Origin: Gillisia hiemivivida
GTDB lineage: Bacteria > Bacteroidota > Bacteroidia > Flavobacteriales > Flavobacteriaceae
Reading direction: 5' to 3'
Assembly: GCF_007997295.1 (NCBI RefSeq)
Contig: NZ_VORY01000009.1
Coordinates: 46,433 to 110,432 of the forward strand
DNA length: 64,000 nt
In this document: positions 32,603 through 41,351 of the stretch, in pieces
Layout of the letters: the number at the start of each line of letters is the position of its first letter
How positions within the stretch are numbered: the stretch's first letter is position 1
Notes under the pieces: generated by a model
Seen by the model: the letters and a program-made list of their open reading frames with translations, nothing else
Databases searched by the model: none
Told to the model about the DNA's origin: nothing
Made by a program: the position numbers and the translations under genes

Positions 32603-34372
32603 ATGACAGCATTCGATTTTTATACCCAAGAAAAAGCAACCCAAAATAAGCGTTTAAAAGAGGCCAACAAGCAACTCAACTTGTCTAGTATGCTGCGCCT
32701 AATCCTTTTTATAGGAACTGCTTTTGGCATCTATTACTTTTATCCAGATTGGAAGATTGCTGCTTTAATTGGAGTAGTTGGATTCGGCATATTCTTATTC
32801 TTGGTTTCTCGCCATTCAGACTTGAAGTACAAGCGCAATAAAATTGATGAACTTGTAAAGCTGAATGAAACTGAGCTGGAAGTTTTGAATAGAAATTTTT
32901 CTCATTTAGCAACCGGAAAGGAATTCGAAGATCACGATCATCCTTTTAGTCAGGATATAGATCTGTTTGGAAATGGATCTTTTTTCCAGTATTTGAATAG
33001 AACTTCTTTAAAAGATGGGAAACGAAAGTTAGCCAAAATCTTAACAGAGAACACTATTCTACAAATTCCTGAAAAGCAGGAAGCTATCAAGGAATTGGCA
33101 GAAAAGGCAACATGGAGACAGGAATTCTCTGCTGTAGCAAAGTTGGTAAAAACAGAAAACAGTTCTAGCAATGTGCTAAAATGGTTAACCAATTATAAAA
33201 CTTTTGTTCCGAAATTCATGTTTTGGCTTAGCTGGGTCTTCACGGCAATTTCTATATTATTAATAGCTGCATATTACATGCAAAGCATCAATGGATGGTT
33301 TGTTTTTGGATGGTTTTTAGTGGGCTGGGGGATTACCGCGATATATGTAAAGAAAATAAATGTTCTTGCGGGTAATGTTGGGAAAGTGCAGGATACCTTC
33401 CATCAATACTATCAGTTATTGGGAATGATCGAGACTGTGAGCTTTCAATCTGATATCTTAAAGGAGCAGCAATCCAATGTGACATCTGAAGAAAAAAAGG
33501 CGTCAAAAATATTGAAATCTTTTTCTAAAGCTATCGATGCTTTGGATCAGCGGAATAACGGTATATTCATAGCTATAGGGAATGGGTTTCTTTTATGGGA
33601 TCTAAGACAATCATTACGTCTTGAGAAATGGATTTCGGCACATTATGAAAATGTGAAGAACTGGTTCGAGGTGATCGAATTTATAGATGCGTATAACAGC
33701 CTTGGGAATTTTGCATTTAATCATGCCCACTATAGCTTCCCAGAGATCCATAAAGATAAGTCGATTATCAAGGCACAAAAACTGGGGCATCCTTTGCTAA
33801 ATCCTGAAAAGAGAGTAGATAACGATATTTATATAGAGAATGAACATTTCATGATCATTACCGGAGCTAATATGGCAGGGAAAAGCACGTTTTTGAGAAC
33901 TGTATCCCTGCACATTGTGATGGCTAATATTGGTCTTCCTGTTTGTGCCGATAAAAGTGAGTATACGCCAATCAAACTTATTACGAGTATGAGAACTACA
34001 GACTCGCTTAGTGATGATGAGTCTTATTTCTTTTCTGAACTGAAGCGTTTGCAGTATATCGTAAATGAAATTCAGGAAGATAAATACTTTATAATATTAG
34101 ATGAAATTTTGAAGGGAACAAACAGTACCGATAAAGCGATAGGCTCTAAAAAGTTCATTCAGAAATTGGTAAAATCCAAGTCGACAGGAATTATTGCTAC
34201 ACATGATCTAAGCTTGTGCGAAGTTTCAGATGAATTGAAACAGGTGGAGAATCATTATTTTGATGCAGAGATCGTAAACGATGAGTTGTTTTTCGACTAT
34301 AAATTTAAAGAAGGAATCTGCCAGAATATGAATGCTTCTTTCTTATTGAAAAAAATGAACATCGTAGACTAG
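32603..34372 (+). CDS. Membrane MutS-like ATPase
   Basis: A 589-residue protein carrying the C-terminal ATPase domain of MutS: Walker A ITGANMAGKSTFLRTV near residue 418, and Walker B YFIILDEILKGTNSTDK near residue 497, with an intermediate DSLSDDESYF signature. Unlike DNA-repair MutS it has two pairs of hydrophobic helices in the N-terminal half (residues 30-68 and 200-250) and lacks the mismatch-recognition domain. A role in repair is not expected; the function of these membrane-bound MutS-related proteins in Bacteroidota is unknown. Confidence 0.87.
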   Translation: MTAFDFYTQEKATQNKRLKEANKQLNLSSMLRLILFIGTAFGIYYFYPDWKIAALIGVVGFGIFLFLVSRHSDLKYKRNKIDELVKLNETELEVLNRNFSHLATGKEFEDHDHPFSQDIDLFGNGSFFQYLNRTSLKDGKRKLAKILTENTILQIPEKQEAIKELAEKATWRQEFSAVAKLVKTENSSSNVLKWLTNYKTFVPKFMFWLSWVFTAISILLIAAYYMQSINGWFVFGWFLVGWGITAIYVKKINVLAGNVGKVQDTFHQYYQLLGMIETVSFQSDILKEQQSNVTSEEKKASKILKSFSKAIDALDQRNNGIFIAIGNGFLLWDLRQSLRLEKWISAHYENVKNWFEVIEFIDAYNSLGNFAFNHAHYSFPEIHKDKSIIKAQKLGHPLLNPEKRVDNDIYIENEHFMIITGANMAGKSTFLRTVSLHIVMANIGLPVCADKSEYTPIKLITSMRTTDSLSDDESYFFSELKRLQYIVNEIQEDKYFIILDEILKGTNSTDKAIGSKKFIQKLVKSKSTGIIATHDLSLCEVSDELKQVENHYFDAEIVNDELFFDYKFKEGICQNMNASFLLKKMNIVD

Positions 34373-34373
34373 C

Positions 34374-34390
34374 GCCTCATTGAGGCTTTT
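34374..34390 (+). terminator. Short terminator after the MutS-like gene
   Basis: GCCTC/GAGGC around ATT followed by four T, starting one base after the stop codon. Confidence 0.65.
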
Positions 34391-34419
34391 ATAATGTATT
34401 GAAAATGATGTTTTGGGTT

Positions 34420-34473
34420 GTCATATCGAGCGGAGTCGAGATATCGAAGCATCTCGACTCCGCTCGATGTGAC
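34420..34473. repeat. Perfect-stem intergenic palindrome
   Basis: A 23-base arm GTCATATCGAGCGGAGTCGAGAT pairs with ATCTCGACTCCGCTCGATGTGAC with one G:T-type difference around ATCGAAGC (the arms are described by ends: 34420-34442 and 34451-34473). The loop and right arm are repeated exactly at 34566-34596. Confidence 0.85.
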
Positions 34474-34565
34474 GGTTTGTTTTATAACTGAAATAGCTGT
34501 CTTCGACAAGCTCAGACTGACAGTGTTATTTATAAGTTTTATAATCGAAATGTCATGCTGAGTCT

Positions 34566-34596
34566 ATCGAAGCATCTCGACTCCGCTCGATGTGAC
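34566..34596. repeat. Second copy of the palindrome's right half
   Basis: The 31 bases from ATCGAAGC through GATGTGAC match 34443-34473 without change. The left arm in this copy (GTCATGCTGAGTCT) has diverged. Confidence 0.75.
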
Positions 34597-34613
34597 ATAT
34601 AAAATCCAAAACA

Positions 34614-34638
34614 CGTCATTCTGAACTTGTTTCAGAAA
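34614..34638. repeat. GTCATTCTGAA short repeat
   Basis: CGTCATTCTGAACTTG followed by TTTCAGAAA forms a short hairpin. The same unit occurs at 44861-44886 (minus orientation), 53529-53555, 63161-63187 and 63319-63345. Confidence 0.7.
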
Positions 34639-34677
34639 CTAAATTTTCCGTTTCTTTAAAGAACTACAATTCCTTAA

Positions 34678-36057
34678 ATGAAGAACTTTTTTCAACTGCA
34701 TAAAATGTCGCTGTTACTTATAGTATCTAGCGCAGCATTTTATGTTGCCTTTGCATACGACTTGGAACGCTCTGATCTTATAAAACTCATCGGACTTTAT
34801 TCAGGAGTATTCTATTTGAGTTGGAAGCTTTATAAAATTGAAAAAGTCAACTTTTGGTTTTTAGCAGGAGTGGCATTGCTATTTAGGCTTTTATTTATTG
34901 GTGCAATTCCCAATCTGTCTCAAGATTTCTACAGATTTATATGGGATGGCAGAATGATTGCCGCTGGATTTAACCCTTATTTATATTTGCCAGAGAATTT
35001 AATCGAGTTGGGAACTGCCCCCATTGCTCAAGCCAAAGAATTGTTTGACGGGATGGGAGCGCTTAGTGCCAGCCATTTTACCAATTATCCTCCGTTAAAT
35101 CAGTTGTTGTTTGCCATTGCAGGAATCCTTTCTGGAAAGAGTATTATTGGTGCCGTAGTCATTTTGAGGATGATCATCATCTTAGCCGATATTGGAGTAT
35201 TATACTTCGGAAGAAAATTACTAATAAATCTTAAGTTACCTGAATCCAGAATATTTCTTTATCTGTTGAATCCATTTATTATTATTGAAGTCACCGGAAA
35301 TCTTCATTTTGAAGGCGTGATGGTTTTTTTCTTAGTTTGGAGTTTGTACTTACTTCAGCAAAAAAAATGGATCGGTAGTGCGATCATCTTTGCGTGTTCT
35401 GTGCTACTAAAGTTAGTTCCACTAATGTTCTTGCCAGTTTTCTTCGGGTATTTTATCTATAAAAGAGAGAATATTAATGATGCAGAAAATGAGTCGAAAT
35501 TAGGCTTCGCTAAATTATTAGGATTCTATTTAATTATTGGTATTACAGTTGTAATGGGTTTTTTACCCATTTTATCTTCAGTATTTATCGAAAATTTTAT
35601 GACAAGCATTAGCCTTTGGTTTCAGAAATTTGAGTTCAACGCTAGTTTCTATTATATAGTGCGTTGGGTTGGGTTTCAGTCAAGGGGTTATAATATTATA
35701 GAAACAGCAGGAAAAGCCCTCCCATTGGTCACCATTGGGATATTGGCAGGCTTATCGTTCTTCAGAAAGAATAATTCATTTGAAAAACTTGTTACAGCCA
35801 TGCTTTTTGGTTTCACCGCATACTTGTTTCTTTCCACAACTGTTCATCCATGGTATTTGGCAATACCCTTAATGCTATCCTTATTTACTACTTATAAATA
35901 TCTAATGGTTTGGAGTTTTGTGGTGATATTAAGTTATGCTGCGTATACATCCGATGGATTTCAAGAAAATTTATGGTTGGTGGCTTTAGAATATATAATT
36001 GTAATTGGTGTTTTTATTAAAGAACTCTTCGGAAGAAAGACTCTTTTGCAGCTCTAA
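34678..36057 (+). CDS. Multi-pass glycosyltransferase (GT-C/MptB-like)
   Basis: A 459-residue inner-membrane protein with about eleven helices. The first extracytoplasmic loop holds SQDFYRFIWDGRMIAAGFNPY near residues 80-100, with an acidic residue pair in the position of GT-C catalytic Asp. It resembles polyprenol-phosphate-mannose-dependent mannosyltransferases and DUF2029 proteins. The donor is then a polyprenyl-phosphate sugar and the acceptor an envelope glycan or lipid; neither can be named. It converges with the LAB_N gene, overlapping by 4 bases. Confidence 0.75.
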   Translation: MKNFFQLHKMSLLLIVSSAAFYVAFAYDLERSDLIKLIGLYSGVFYLSWKLYKIEKVNFWFLAGVALLFRLLFIGAIPNLSQDFYRFIWDGRMIAAGFNPYLYLPENLIELGTAPIAQAKELFDGMGALSASHFTNYPPLNQLLFAIAGILSGKSIIGAVVILRMIIILADIGVLYFGRKLLINLKLPESRIFLYLLNPFIIIEVTGNLHFEGVMVFFLVWSLYLLQQKKWIGSAIIFACSVLLKLVPLMFLPVFFGYFIYKRENINDAENESKLGFAKLLGFYLIIGITVVMGFLPILSSVFIENFMTSISLWFQKFEFNASFYYIVRWVGFQSRGYNIIETAGKALPLVTIGILAGLSFFRKNNSFEKLVTAMLFGFTAYLFLSTTVHPWYLAIPLMLSLFTTYKYLMVWSFVVILSYAAYTSDGFQENLWLVALEYIIVIGVFIKELFGRKTLLQL

Positions 36058-36668
36058 TCATTTTTTAGAAAAAGATTTCTGATATAAACGATTGCTCCAA
36101 AAAAATGAGCAGCAAGTAAAACGGGATCGCTTCTAAAAATAGCATAGGTGAAAAGAATAGCAGAGCCAGTAATACTTATAATCCAAAAGACTTTCGGGAG
36201 TGAAGATTCTTCGTGCCTTTCAGAATATATCCACTGGTAGATAAATCTTGAAGTATAAACTACCTGTCCAATAATTCCGACAATTATTAACCAAAGCGGA
36301 ATATTTTCATTTTCTACTAGCGATTTCCAGGTTAGTTCACTAAAAAATAGTAGATATGCAGCAATCAAGAAAGGTGTAAGTAGCACTGTGATCTTGAAAA
36401 GCAGGTTGGTTTTTTTCCATTCCTGCTGTAACTTGAGATTTCTGAAATAAATGGTATAGATAAAAGCCTGACCTAGCATGATGGGAAGATCACCTCTAAG
36501 ATATCCGTAAATAAATAGCAAGAGCGCCGCAAGTAAACTTAATTTCCAATACAGAGTTGGGGTTATTACTTTTTCAGCCTTTTCAGATAAGAACCATTGA
36601 GAAATAAGTCTGATCGAGAAGAGTAATTGTGCTAGAAATCCTATGCTGTATATTATCCAATCATTCAT
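36054..36668 (-). CDS. Lipid-A-disaccharide-synthase N-terminal (LAB_N) domain protein, duplicated
   Basis: A 204-residue membrane protein with two copies of the LAB_N unit. The first is at residues 1-90 (YSIGFLAQLLFSIRLISQWFLSE) and the second at residues 120-204 (GIIGQVVYTSRFIYQWIYSE). Each has the family's R.. .QW..SE pattern. LAB_N is the membrane domain found at the N-terminus of some LpxB proteins and of stand-alone proteins. The stand-alone form may interact with lipid-A or lipid-linked sugars; the neighbouring glycosyltransferase fits such a context. Confidence 0.8.
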   Translation of the reverse strand: MNDWIIYSIGFLAQLLFSIRLISQWFLSEKAEKVITPTLYWKLSLLAALLLFIYGYLRGDLPIMLGQAFIYTIYFRNLKLQQEWKKTNLLFKITVLLTPFLIAAYLLFFSELTWKSLVENENIPLWLIIVGIIGQVVYTSRFIYQWIYSERHEESSLPKVFWIISITGSAILFTYAIFRSDPVLLAAHFFGAIVYIRNLFLKND

Positions 36669-36692
36669 AATTTAAAAACAACTTTAAAAATA

Positions 36693-36727
36693 AAAAGCTG
36701 CCTTTCAGAAGAGATTGGCAGCTTTTA
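36693..36727 (-). terminator. Terminator of the speA-speB-dys cluster
   Basis: On the minus strand AAAAGCTGCC pairs with GGCAGCTTTT around a 13-base loop and is followed by TTATTTTT. It stands 20 bases after the stop of the deoxyhypusine-synthase-like gene. Confidence 0.85.
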
Positions 36728-36746
36728 AAATATTTTTTATCTAGAT

Positions 36747-37718
36747 CTACATATCTAATAAGTATGCAAAAATAAGTGGCGCAACAATAGTAGCATCACT
36801 CTCTATGATAAATTTAGGAGTATTGATATCTAATTTTCCCCATGTGATCTTCTCATTTGGAACCGCTCCGGAATAAGATCCGTAGCTGGTTGTAGAATCA
36901 GAGATCTGGCAGAAATAGTTCCAAAAAGGAGTATCTGTACGTTCCATATCTTGGTATAACATTGGCACCACGCATATTGGGAAATCTCCCGCAATACCTC
37001 CACCAATCTGGAAGAAGCCAATTCCTTCTTTAGAATTTTCTGTATACCAATCTGCTAGGAAAGTCATATACTCAATCCCAGATTTCATAGTGCTTGCCTT
37101 TAATTCACCTTTTAATACATAAGATGCAAAAATGTTCCCCATGGTACTATCTTCCCATCCCGGAACGACCATTGGAAGATTTGCTTTTGCCGCAGCGTAC
37201 ATCCAAGAATCCTTAATATCTATTTCATAGTACTCTTCTAAAACTCCGGAAAGTAAAAGTTTGTACATGTATTCATGCGGGAAATAACGTTCTCCGGCAG
37301 CTTCAGCATCTTTCCAGATTTTCACGATATGCTCCTGAATTCTTCTAAATGCTTCCTCTTCTGGAATACAAGTATCTGTAACTCTGTTCAATCCTTTTTC
37401 TAAAAGATCCCATTCATCCTGAGGGGTAAGATCTCTATAGTTTGGCACTCTTTTGTAGTGAGAATGCGCAACTAGATTCATTACATCTTCCTCTAAATTG
37501 GCACCAGTACAAGAAATTATTTGCAATTTGTCCTGACGGATCATCTCTGCAAATATTTTTCCTATTTCTGCAGTACTCATGGCACCTGCAAGAGAAACCA
37601 ACATTTTAGAACCTTGTGCTAATTGCTTTTCATAAGCTTCAGCAGCGTCTACAAGAGCAGCGGCATTAAAATGTAAATAGTATTTTTTAATAAATTCTGA
37701 AATCGCTCCTTTACTCAT
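36747..37718 (-). CDS. Deoxyhypusine synthase family protein (probable polyamine transferase)
   Basis: A 323-residue NAD-dependent enzyme homologous to archaeal and eukaryotic deoxyhypusine synthase. The catalytic lysine motif is intact (SYSGAVPNEKITWGKLD, Lys about residue 295). Glycine-rich NAD loops such as GFFQIGGGIAGDFPICV are also present. Bacteria lack the protein target eIF5A, so the enzyme must move an aminobutyl group to a small amine instead. Its gene overlaps speB by 8 bases and follows speA, so an agmatine- or putrescine-derived product such as homospermidine is a reasonable inference. Confidence 0.85.
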   Translation of the reverse strand: MSKGAISEFIKKYYLHFNAAALVDAAEAYEKQLAQGSKMLVSLAGAMSTAEIGKIFAEMIRQDKLQIISCTGANLEEDVMNLVAHSHYKRVPNYRDLTPQDEWDLLEKGLNRVTDTCIPEEEAFRRIQEHIVKIWKDAEAAGERYFPHEYMYKLLLSGVLEEYYEIDIKDSWMYAAAKANLPMVVPGWEDSTMGNIFASYVLKGELKASTMKSGIEYMTFLADWYTENSKEGIGFFQIGGGIAGDFPICVVPMLYQDMERTDTPFWNYFCQISDSTTSYGSYSGAVPNEKITWGKLDINTPKFIIESDATIVAPLIFAYLLDM

Positions 37719-38589
37719 CTTCGTCTTCGTCTGGGTTATGATTCAAATATTTGAACTTATAGCTCAACATTTTATAATATAATTTGGCTGCAAGGAAATC
37801 GGAAGATTTATCCACATCATTTGGACAAAGCTCTACAATATCAAATCCTACTACATTTTTCTTTTTGAATATCATTTTCAGGAATTCCAAAGTTTCATAC
37901 CATAGTAATCCTCCCGGTTCTGGTGTTCCTGTAGATGGCATAATAGAAGGATCAAAAGCATCCAGATCTATCGTGATAAACACATTAGGTGTCATTTGAC
38001 CAATAGCATCTTCCGTCCAATTTTCGTAAAGGTCATCCCCAAAGTATACCTGATTTTCGTCCATATACTCTAATTCTGAGACATCCATAGATCGAATTCC
38101 TACCTGAACTAGGTTGGTGGTTTTTCTAGCTTCATGAAGCGCACAAGCATGGTTAAATTTAGAACCTTCATATTCTGGTCTCAAATCTGCATGAGCATCT
38201 AATTGAACAACGGTAAGATCTGGAAATGCTTCATTAAAAGCACGAATGGTTCCAATACTTACAGAATGTTCACCTCCAAAAATGGTTACAAATTTTTCCT
38301 GATTTATGTAATTTTTGGTAGTTTTCTGAACTGCTTCAACCATTTTCTCTGGTGAAGAATTTTCAGTTACTGGCGGAGCCAGGTAAATACCTTTTCTGTA
38401 AACTTCTGAACGCGTTTCAATGTCGAAAAGTTCCATGTTCTCTGAAGCTTCTAAAAAAGCATCTGGTCCTTTATCTGCGCCTTTTTGCCAGGAGCTTGTT
38501 CCATCATAAGGAACAGGGATTAATACCACTTGTGCATCGTCTAAACGTGCATATTTTTCTGGTATCCCGGCGTAATTCTTTTTGCTCAT
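37711..38589 (-). CDS. speB: Agmatinase
   Basis: Hydrolyses agmatine to putrescine and urea. The 292-residue ureohydrolase has all the Mn-binding signatures: GGEHSVSIG near residue 100, VVQLDAHADLRPEYEGSKFNHA near residue 125, and TIDLDAFDPSIMPSTGTPEPGG near residue 200. The acidic tail NPDEDEDE is unusual but harmless. It lies 8 bases inside the deoxyhypusine-synthase-like gene and downstream of speA, in the order of the pathway. Confidence 0.93.
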   Translation of the reverse strand: MSKKNYAGIPEKYARLDDAQVVLIPVPYDGTSSWQKGADKGPDAFLEASENMELFDIETRSEVYRKGIYLAPPVTENSSPEKMVEAVQKTTKNYINQEKFVTIFGGEHSVSIGTIRAFNEAFPDLTVVQLDAHADLRPEYEGSKFNHACALHEARKTTNLVQVGIRSMDVSELEYMDENQVYFGDDLYENWTEDAIGQMTPNVFITIDLDAFDPSIMPSTGTPEPGGLLWYETLEFLKMIFKKKNVVGFDIVELCPNDVDKSSDFLAAKLYYKMLSYKFKYLNHNPDEDEDE

Positions 38590-38613
38590 TGCTTGATTTT
38601 AAAAGTTTTAAGT

Positions 38614-38640
38614 TGACTCCCTCATTAAGGGTTTAAATTG
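38614..38640 (-). repeat. Short dispersed hairpin repeat, third copy
   Basis: The minus strand reads CAATTTAAACCCTTAATGAGGG, resembling 21326-21349 and 30889-30915. It sits between speB and speA. Confidence 0.35.
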
Positions 38641-38670
38641 TAATGGTTAAAGTTATAAATTTTTTTAAAT

Positions 38671-40074
38671 CTATTTGTTTCTATCGTATCCCAAGATATG
38701 TAATAGATCTTCGGCATTCTGTTGCTCACTAAATACTTTAGTTGTCAATGTGCCATCTTTTTCCTTGTCTATTAGGATGTGTTTTGGTTGTGGAATCAAG
38801 CAGTGTTGTAATCCGCCAAAACCACCAATGCTTTCTTGATAGGCTCCTGTATTAAAGAAACCTATAAAAAGCGGCTTTTCCTTTTTATACTTCGGAAGAT
38901 AAATTGCGTTAGTATTTTGTTCAGAGTTATAATAATCGTCGCTATCACAAGTAAGTCCACCTAATAAAATACGCTCATATTCATCATTCCATCTATTTAT
39001 AGGCAACATCACAAATTTCTTGCTAATAGCCCAGGTATCTGGAAGTGTGGTGATGAAAGATGAGTTTATCATGTTCCACTTCTCACGATCATTTTGTTGT
39101 TTTTGGTAAAGGATCTCATAAATAGCTCCTCCGCTCTCTCCAACTGTGAACGATCCAAATTCAGTAAAGATATTTGGCACTTCTACTTCATATTCTTCAC
39201 AAGTAAGTTTGATCTGGTTGACGATCTCTGACACCATATATTGGTAATCATATTCAAAAGCTAGAGAATTCTTTATTGGAAATCCGCCACCAATATTGAG
39301 ACTGTCTAAACTTGGACAAACCTTTTTAAGGTCGATATATACCTTTAAACACTTATTAAGCTCATTCCAATAATAGGCAGTATCGCGAATTCCGGTATTT
39401 ATAAAAAAGTGAAGCATTTTAAGCTCTACCTGTGGGTTGTCTTTTACCTTTTTATTGAAAAAAGGAACAATATTTTTGTATCCAATTCCTAATCTGGAAG
39501 TATAGAATTCGAATTTTGGCTCTTCTTCAGAAGCTATTCTAATTCCAATTTTATAAGGATCGTCGATCTGTTCAGAAAGAAGATCGATCTCTTCATAATT
39601 ATCTATTATAGGAATACAATTCTTATGACCCTCATTTAAAAGATCTGCAATATTGCTTATGTATTGGTCTCTTTTAAAACCATTGCATATAACATATGCG
39701 TCTTTATGGAGTTTCCCCGATTTTTTTAATTTCTGAACGATGTTAATATCAAACGCAGATGAAGTTTCAATATGAATATCATTATTTAAAGCTTCGTTTA
39801 AAACGTGTTCGAAATGAGAGCTTTTGGTACAGTAACAGTAATTATACTTTCCTTTATAATCGTGTTCCTTAATTGCATTCTTAAACCATTCTTTTGCTCG
39901 ATTTATATTCTCAGATATCTTTGGGAGATAGGTGAATTTAAGAGGTGCACCATATTGCTCTACCAATTTCATAAGATCTATACCATGAAATTGCAGCTCG
40001 TTATCTTCTAGTTTAAATTCTTCCTGAGGAAAATAAAAAGTTTGCTCTATTAAATCGCGATATTTTGTGTTCAA
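38671..40074 (-). CDS. speA: Arginine decarboxylase, biosynthetic (PLP-dependent, alanine-racemase fold)
   Basis: Converts arginine to agmatine, the first step of putrescine synthesis. The 467-residue protein has the PLP-lysine region YNYCYCTKSSHFEHVLNEAL near residue 80, LNIGGGFPIKNS (a phosphate-binding glycine-rich segment) near residue 265, and the catalytic-Cys region LGGLTCDSDDYYN near residue 368. It is shorter than the proteobacterial SpeA (about 630-660 residues) and belongs to the Bacteroidota form. It begins the cluster speA, speB, deoxyhypusine-synthase-like; the 81-base gap allows one transcript. Confidence 0.88.
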   Translation of the reverse strand: MNTKYRDLIEQTFYFPQEEFKLEDNELQFHGIDLMKLVEQYGAPLKFTYLPKISENINRAKEWFKNAIKEHDYKGKYNYCYCTKSSHFEHVLNEALNNDIHIETSSAFDINIVQKLKKSGKLHKDAYVICNGFKRDQYISNIADLLNEGHKNCIPIIDNYEEIDLLSEQIDDPYKIGIRIASEEEPKFEFYTSRLGIGYKNIVPFFNKKVKDNPQVELKMLHFFINTGIRDTAYYWNELNKCLKVYIDLKKVCPSLDSLNIGGGFPIKNSLAFEYDYQYMVSEIVNQIKLTCEEYEVEVPNIFTEFGSFTVGESGGAIYEILYQKQQNDREKWNMINSSFITTLPDTWAISKKFVMLPINRWNDEYERILLGGLTCDSDDYYNSEQNTNAIYLPKYKKEKPLFIGFFNTGAYQESIGGFGGLQHCLIPQPKHILIDKEKDGTLTTKVFSEQQNAEDLLHILGYDRNK

Positions 40075-40404
40075 TGCTTTGTTTTAATTGTTGGTTAAAA
40101 ATTAGGGATTAAATTATACTGTCAAAAGGATTGACTCGTAAATTATTGTTAAGATAAATTGAAGGGAAGTCGCTAATTGTAAGCGCGCTAAGATTTGTCG
40201 AACCTAGGGCTGAATTAAAAACTTGAAGCTCAATGGCTTCACTTGAAAATAACATCAACGTTATCAATTGAGTTTATTTAATTCTAAATCTGAAAATTTC
40301 TACTTTACTTGTTGCTAAAAATGAATATTTAAAAAGCAATTCACTTATTAGTCAAGCAAATGTATAAAAAATGTTAGTTGAAATTACATTTTTTGACCTA
40401 AGGC
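40075..40404. other. Gap upstream of speA with no gene
   Basis: 330 AT-rich bases hold no gene or clear hairpin. The speA promoter and leader must lie here on the minus strand. TATAATTT near 40112-40119 on that strand is a weak -7 candidate. A short sequence CTTGAAGCTCAATGGCTTCACTTG shows loose inverted symmetry. Confidence 0.4.
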
Positions 40405-41280
40405 TTAAAGCATTTTTATATTTATGATCTCTTGCTTGGTAAGAGTTCTGTAATTCCCTCTTGGAAGATCCTTTTTCGTTAGTCCGCCAAAGGTTACTCT
40501 GTCTAGTTTTTCCACCTCAAAACCTAAGCTTTTAAATAGACGTTGTATCACGTGTGGCTTTATACTATTGGTCTCTATTCCCAATTCATTTTTAGGTCTA
40601 TTGTCTATATAACTTACCTCTTGAACTTTTACTTTTCCATCTTCTAGGGTAACTCCGTCTTCTATTCTTTTTAATTCTTCAAAAGAAATAGGCTTATTAA
40701 GTTCTAAATGATAGATCTGTCTAATTCCGTTCTTTGGTTTTCCTAGTTGTTTTTCCAAAGTCCCGTCATTGGTAAATAAAAGAAGTCCAGTAGCTTGACG
40801 GTCCAGTTTTCCAACAGGCGCTACTTTGGATTTTGTTGCATTAGCTATTAGATCCATTACCGTTCTGGAACCTTTTTCTAAACTTCCAGTGGTAAAGAAA
40901 CCTTTAGGCTTGTTCAATAGAATATATTCTGGTTTCTCTGGAATAACACGTCTACCATCAAATTTCACTTCTTCGGTAGGTTTTACACGGTATCCCATTT
41001 CGGTAACTATCTTGTCGTTCACAGTTACATTTCCTGCGCCAATATAGATATCTGCATCTCTACGAGAACAAGCGCCAGAATTTGCGATATACTTATTTAG
41101 TCTTATTCCTTCAGGCTTAGGACCAGTTTTCGCGGCTGGTTTAACGGCACCTTTAGGAGCGCTTTTTGGAGCAGAATCTTTCTTAATAGGAGCATTTCCT
41201 CTAGCCATAGATTTTTTCTTTGGCCCACCACCTTGTCTTCCACTAAACTTTTTCCCTGAAGAATTATCATTCCTGCTCAT
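40405..41280 (-). CDS. Pseudouridine synthase (RsuA/RluB/RluE/RluF family)
   Basis: A 291-residue RNA pseudouridine synthase with a low-complexity Lys/Gly/Pro-rich N-terminus (residues 1-58), an S4 RNA-binding domain (IRLNKYIANSGACSRRDAD), and the catalytic-Asp motif VGKLDRQATGLLLFTND near residue 165. The target is probably 23S or 16S rRNA, but the site cannot be told. I choose MSRNDNSS at 41280 over the upstream MQKISV. The disordered tail may aid RNA binding. Confidence 0.88.
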   Translation of the reverse strand: MSRNDNSSGKKFSGRQGGGPKKKSMARGNAPIKKDSAPKSAPKGAVKPAAKTGPKPEGIRLNKYIANSGACSRRDADIYIGAGNVTVNDKIVTEMGYRVKPTEEVKFDGRRVIPEKPEYILLNKPKGFFTTGSLEKGSRTVMDLIANATKSKVAPVGKLDRQATGLLLFTNDGTLEKQLGKPKNGIRQIYHLELNKPISFEELKRIEDGVTLEDGKVKVQEVSYIDNRPKNELGIETNSIKPHVIQRLFKSLGFEVEKLDRVTFGGLTKKDLPRGNYRTLTKQEIINIKML

Positions 41281-41351
41281 AACGCTAATTTTTTGCAAAG
41301 ATACTAGATATATCTTTCTCTTTATATTTTAACACTTAAAGATTTTTATTC

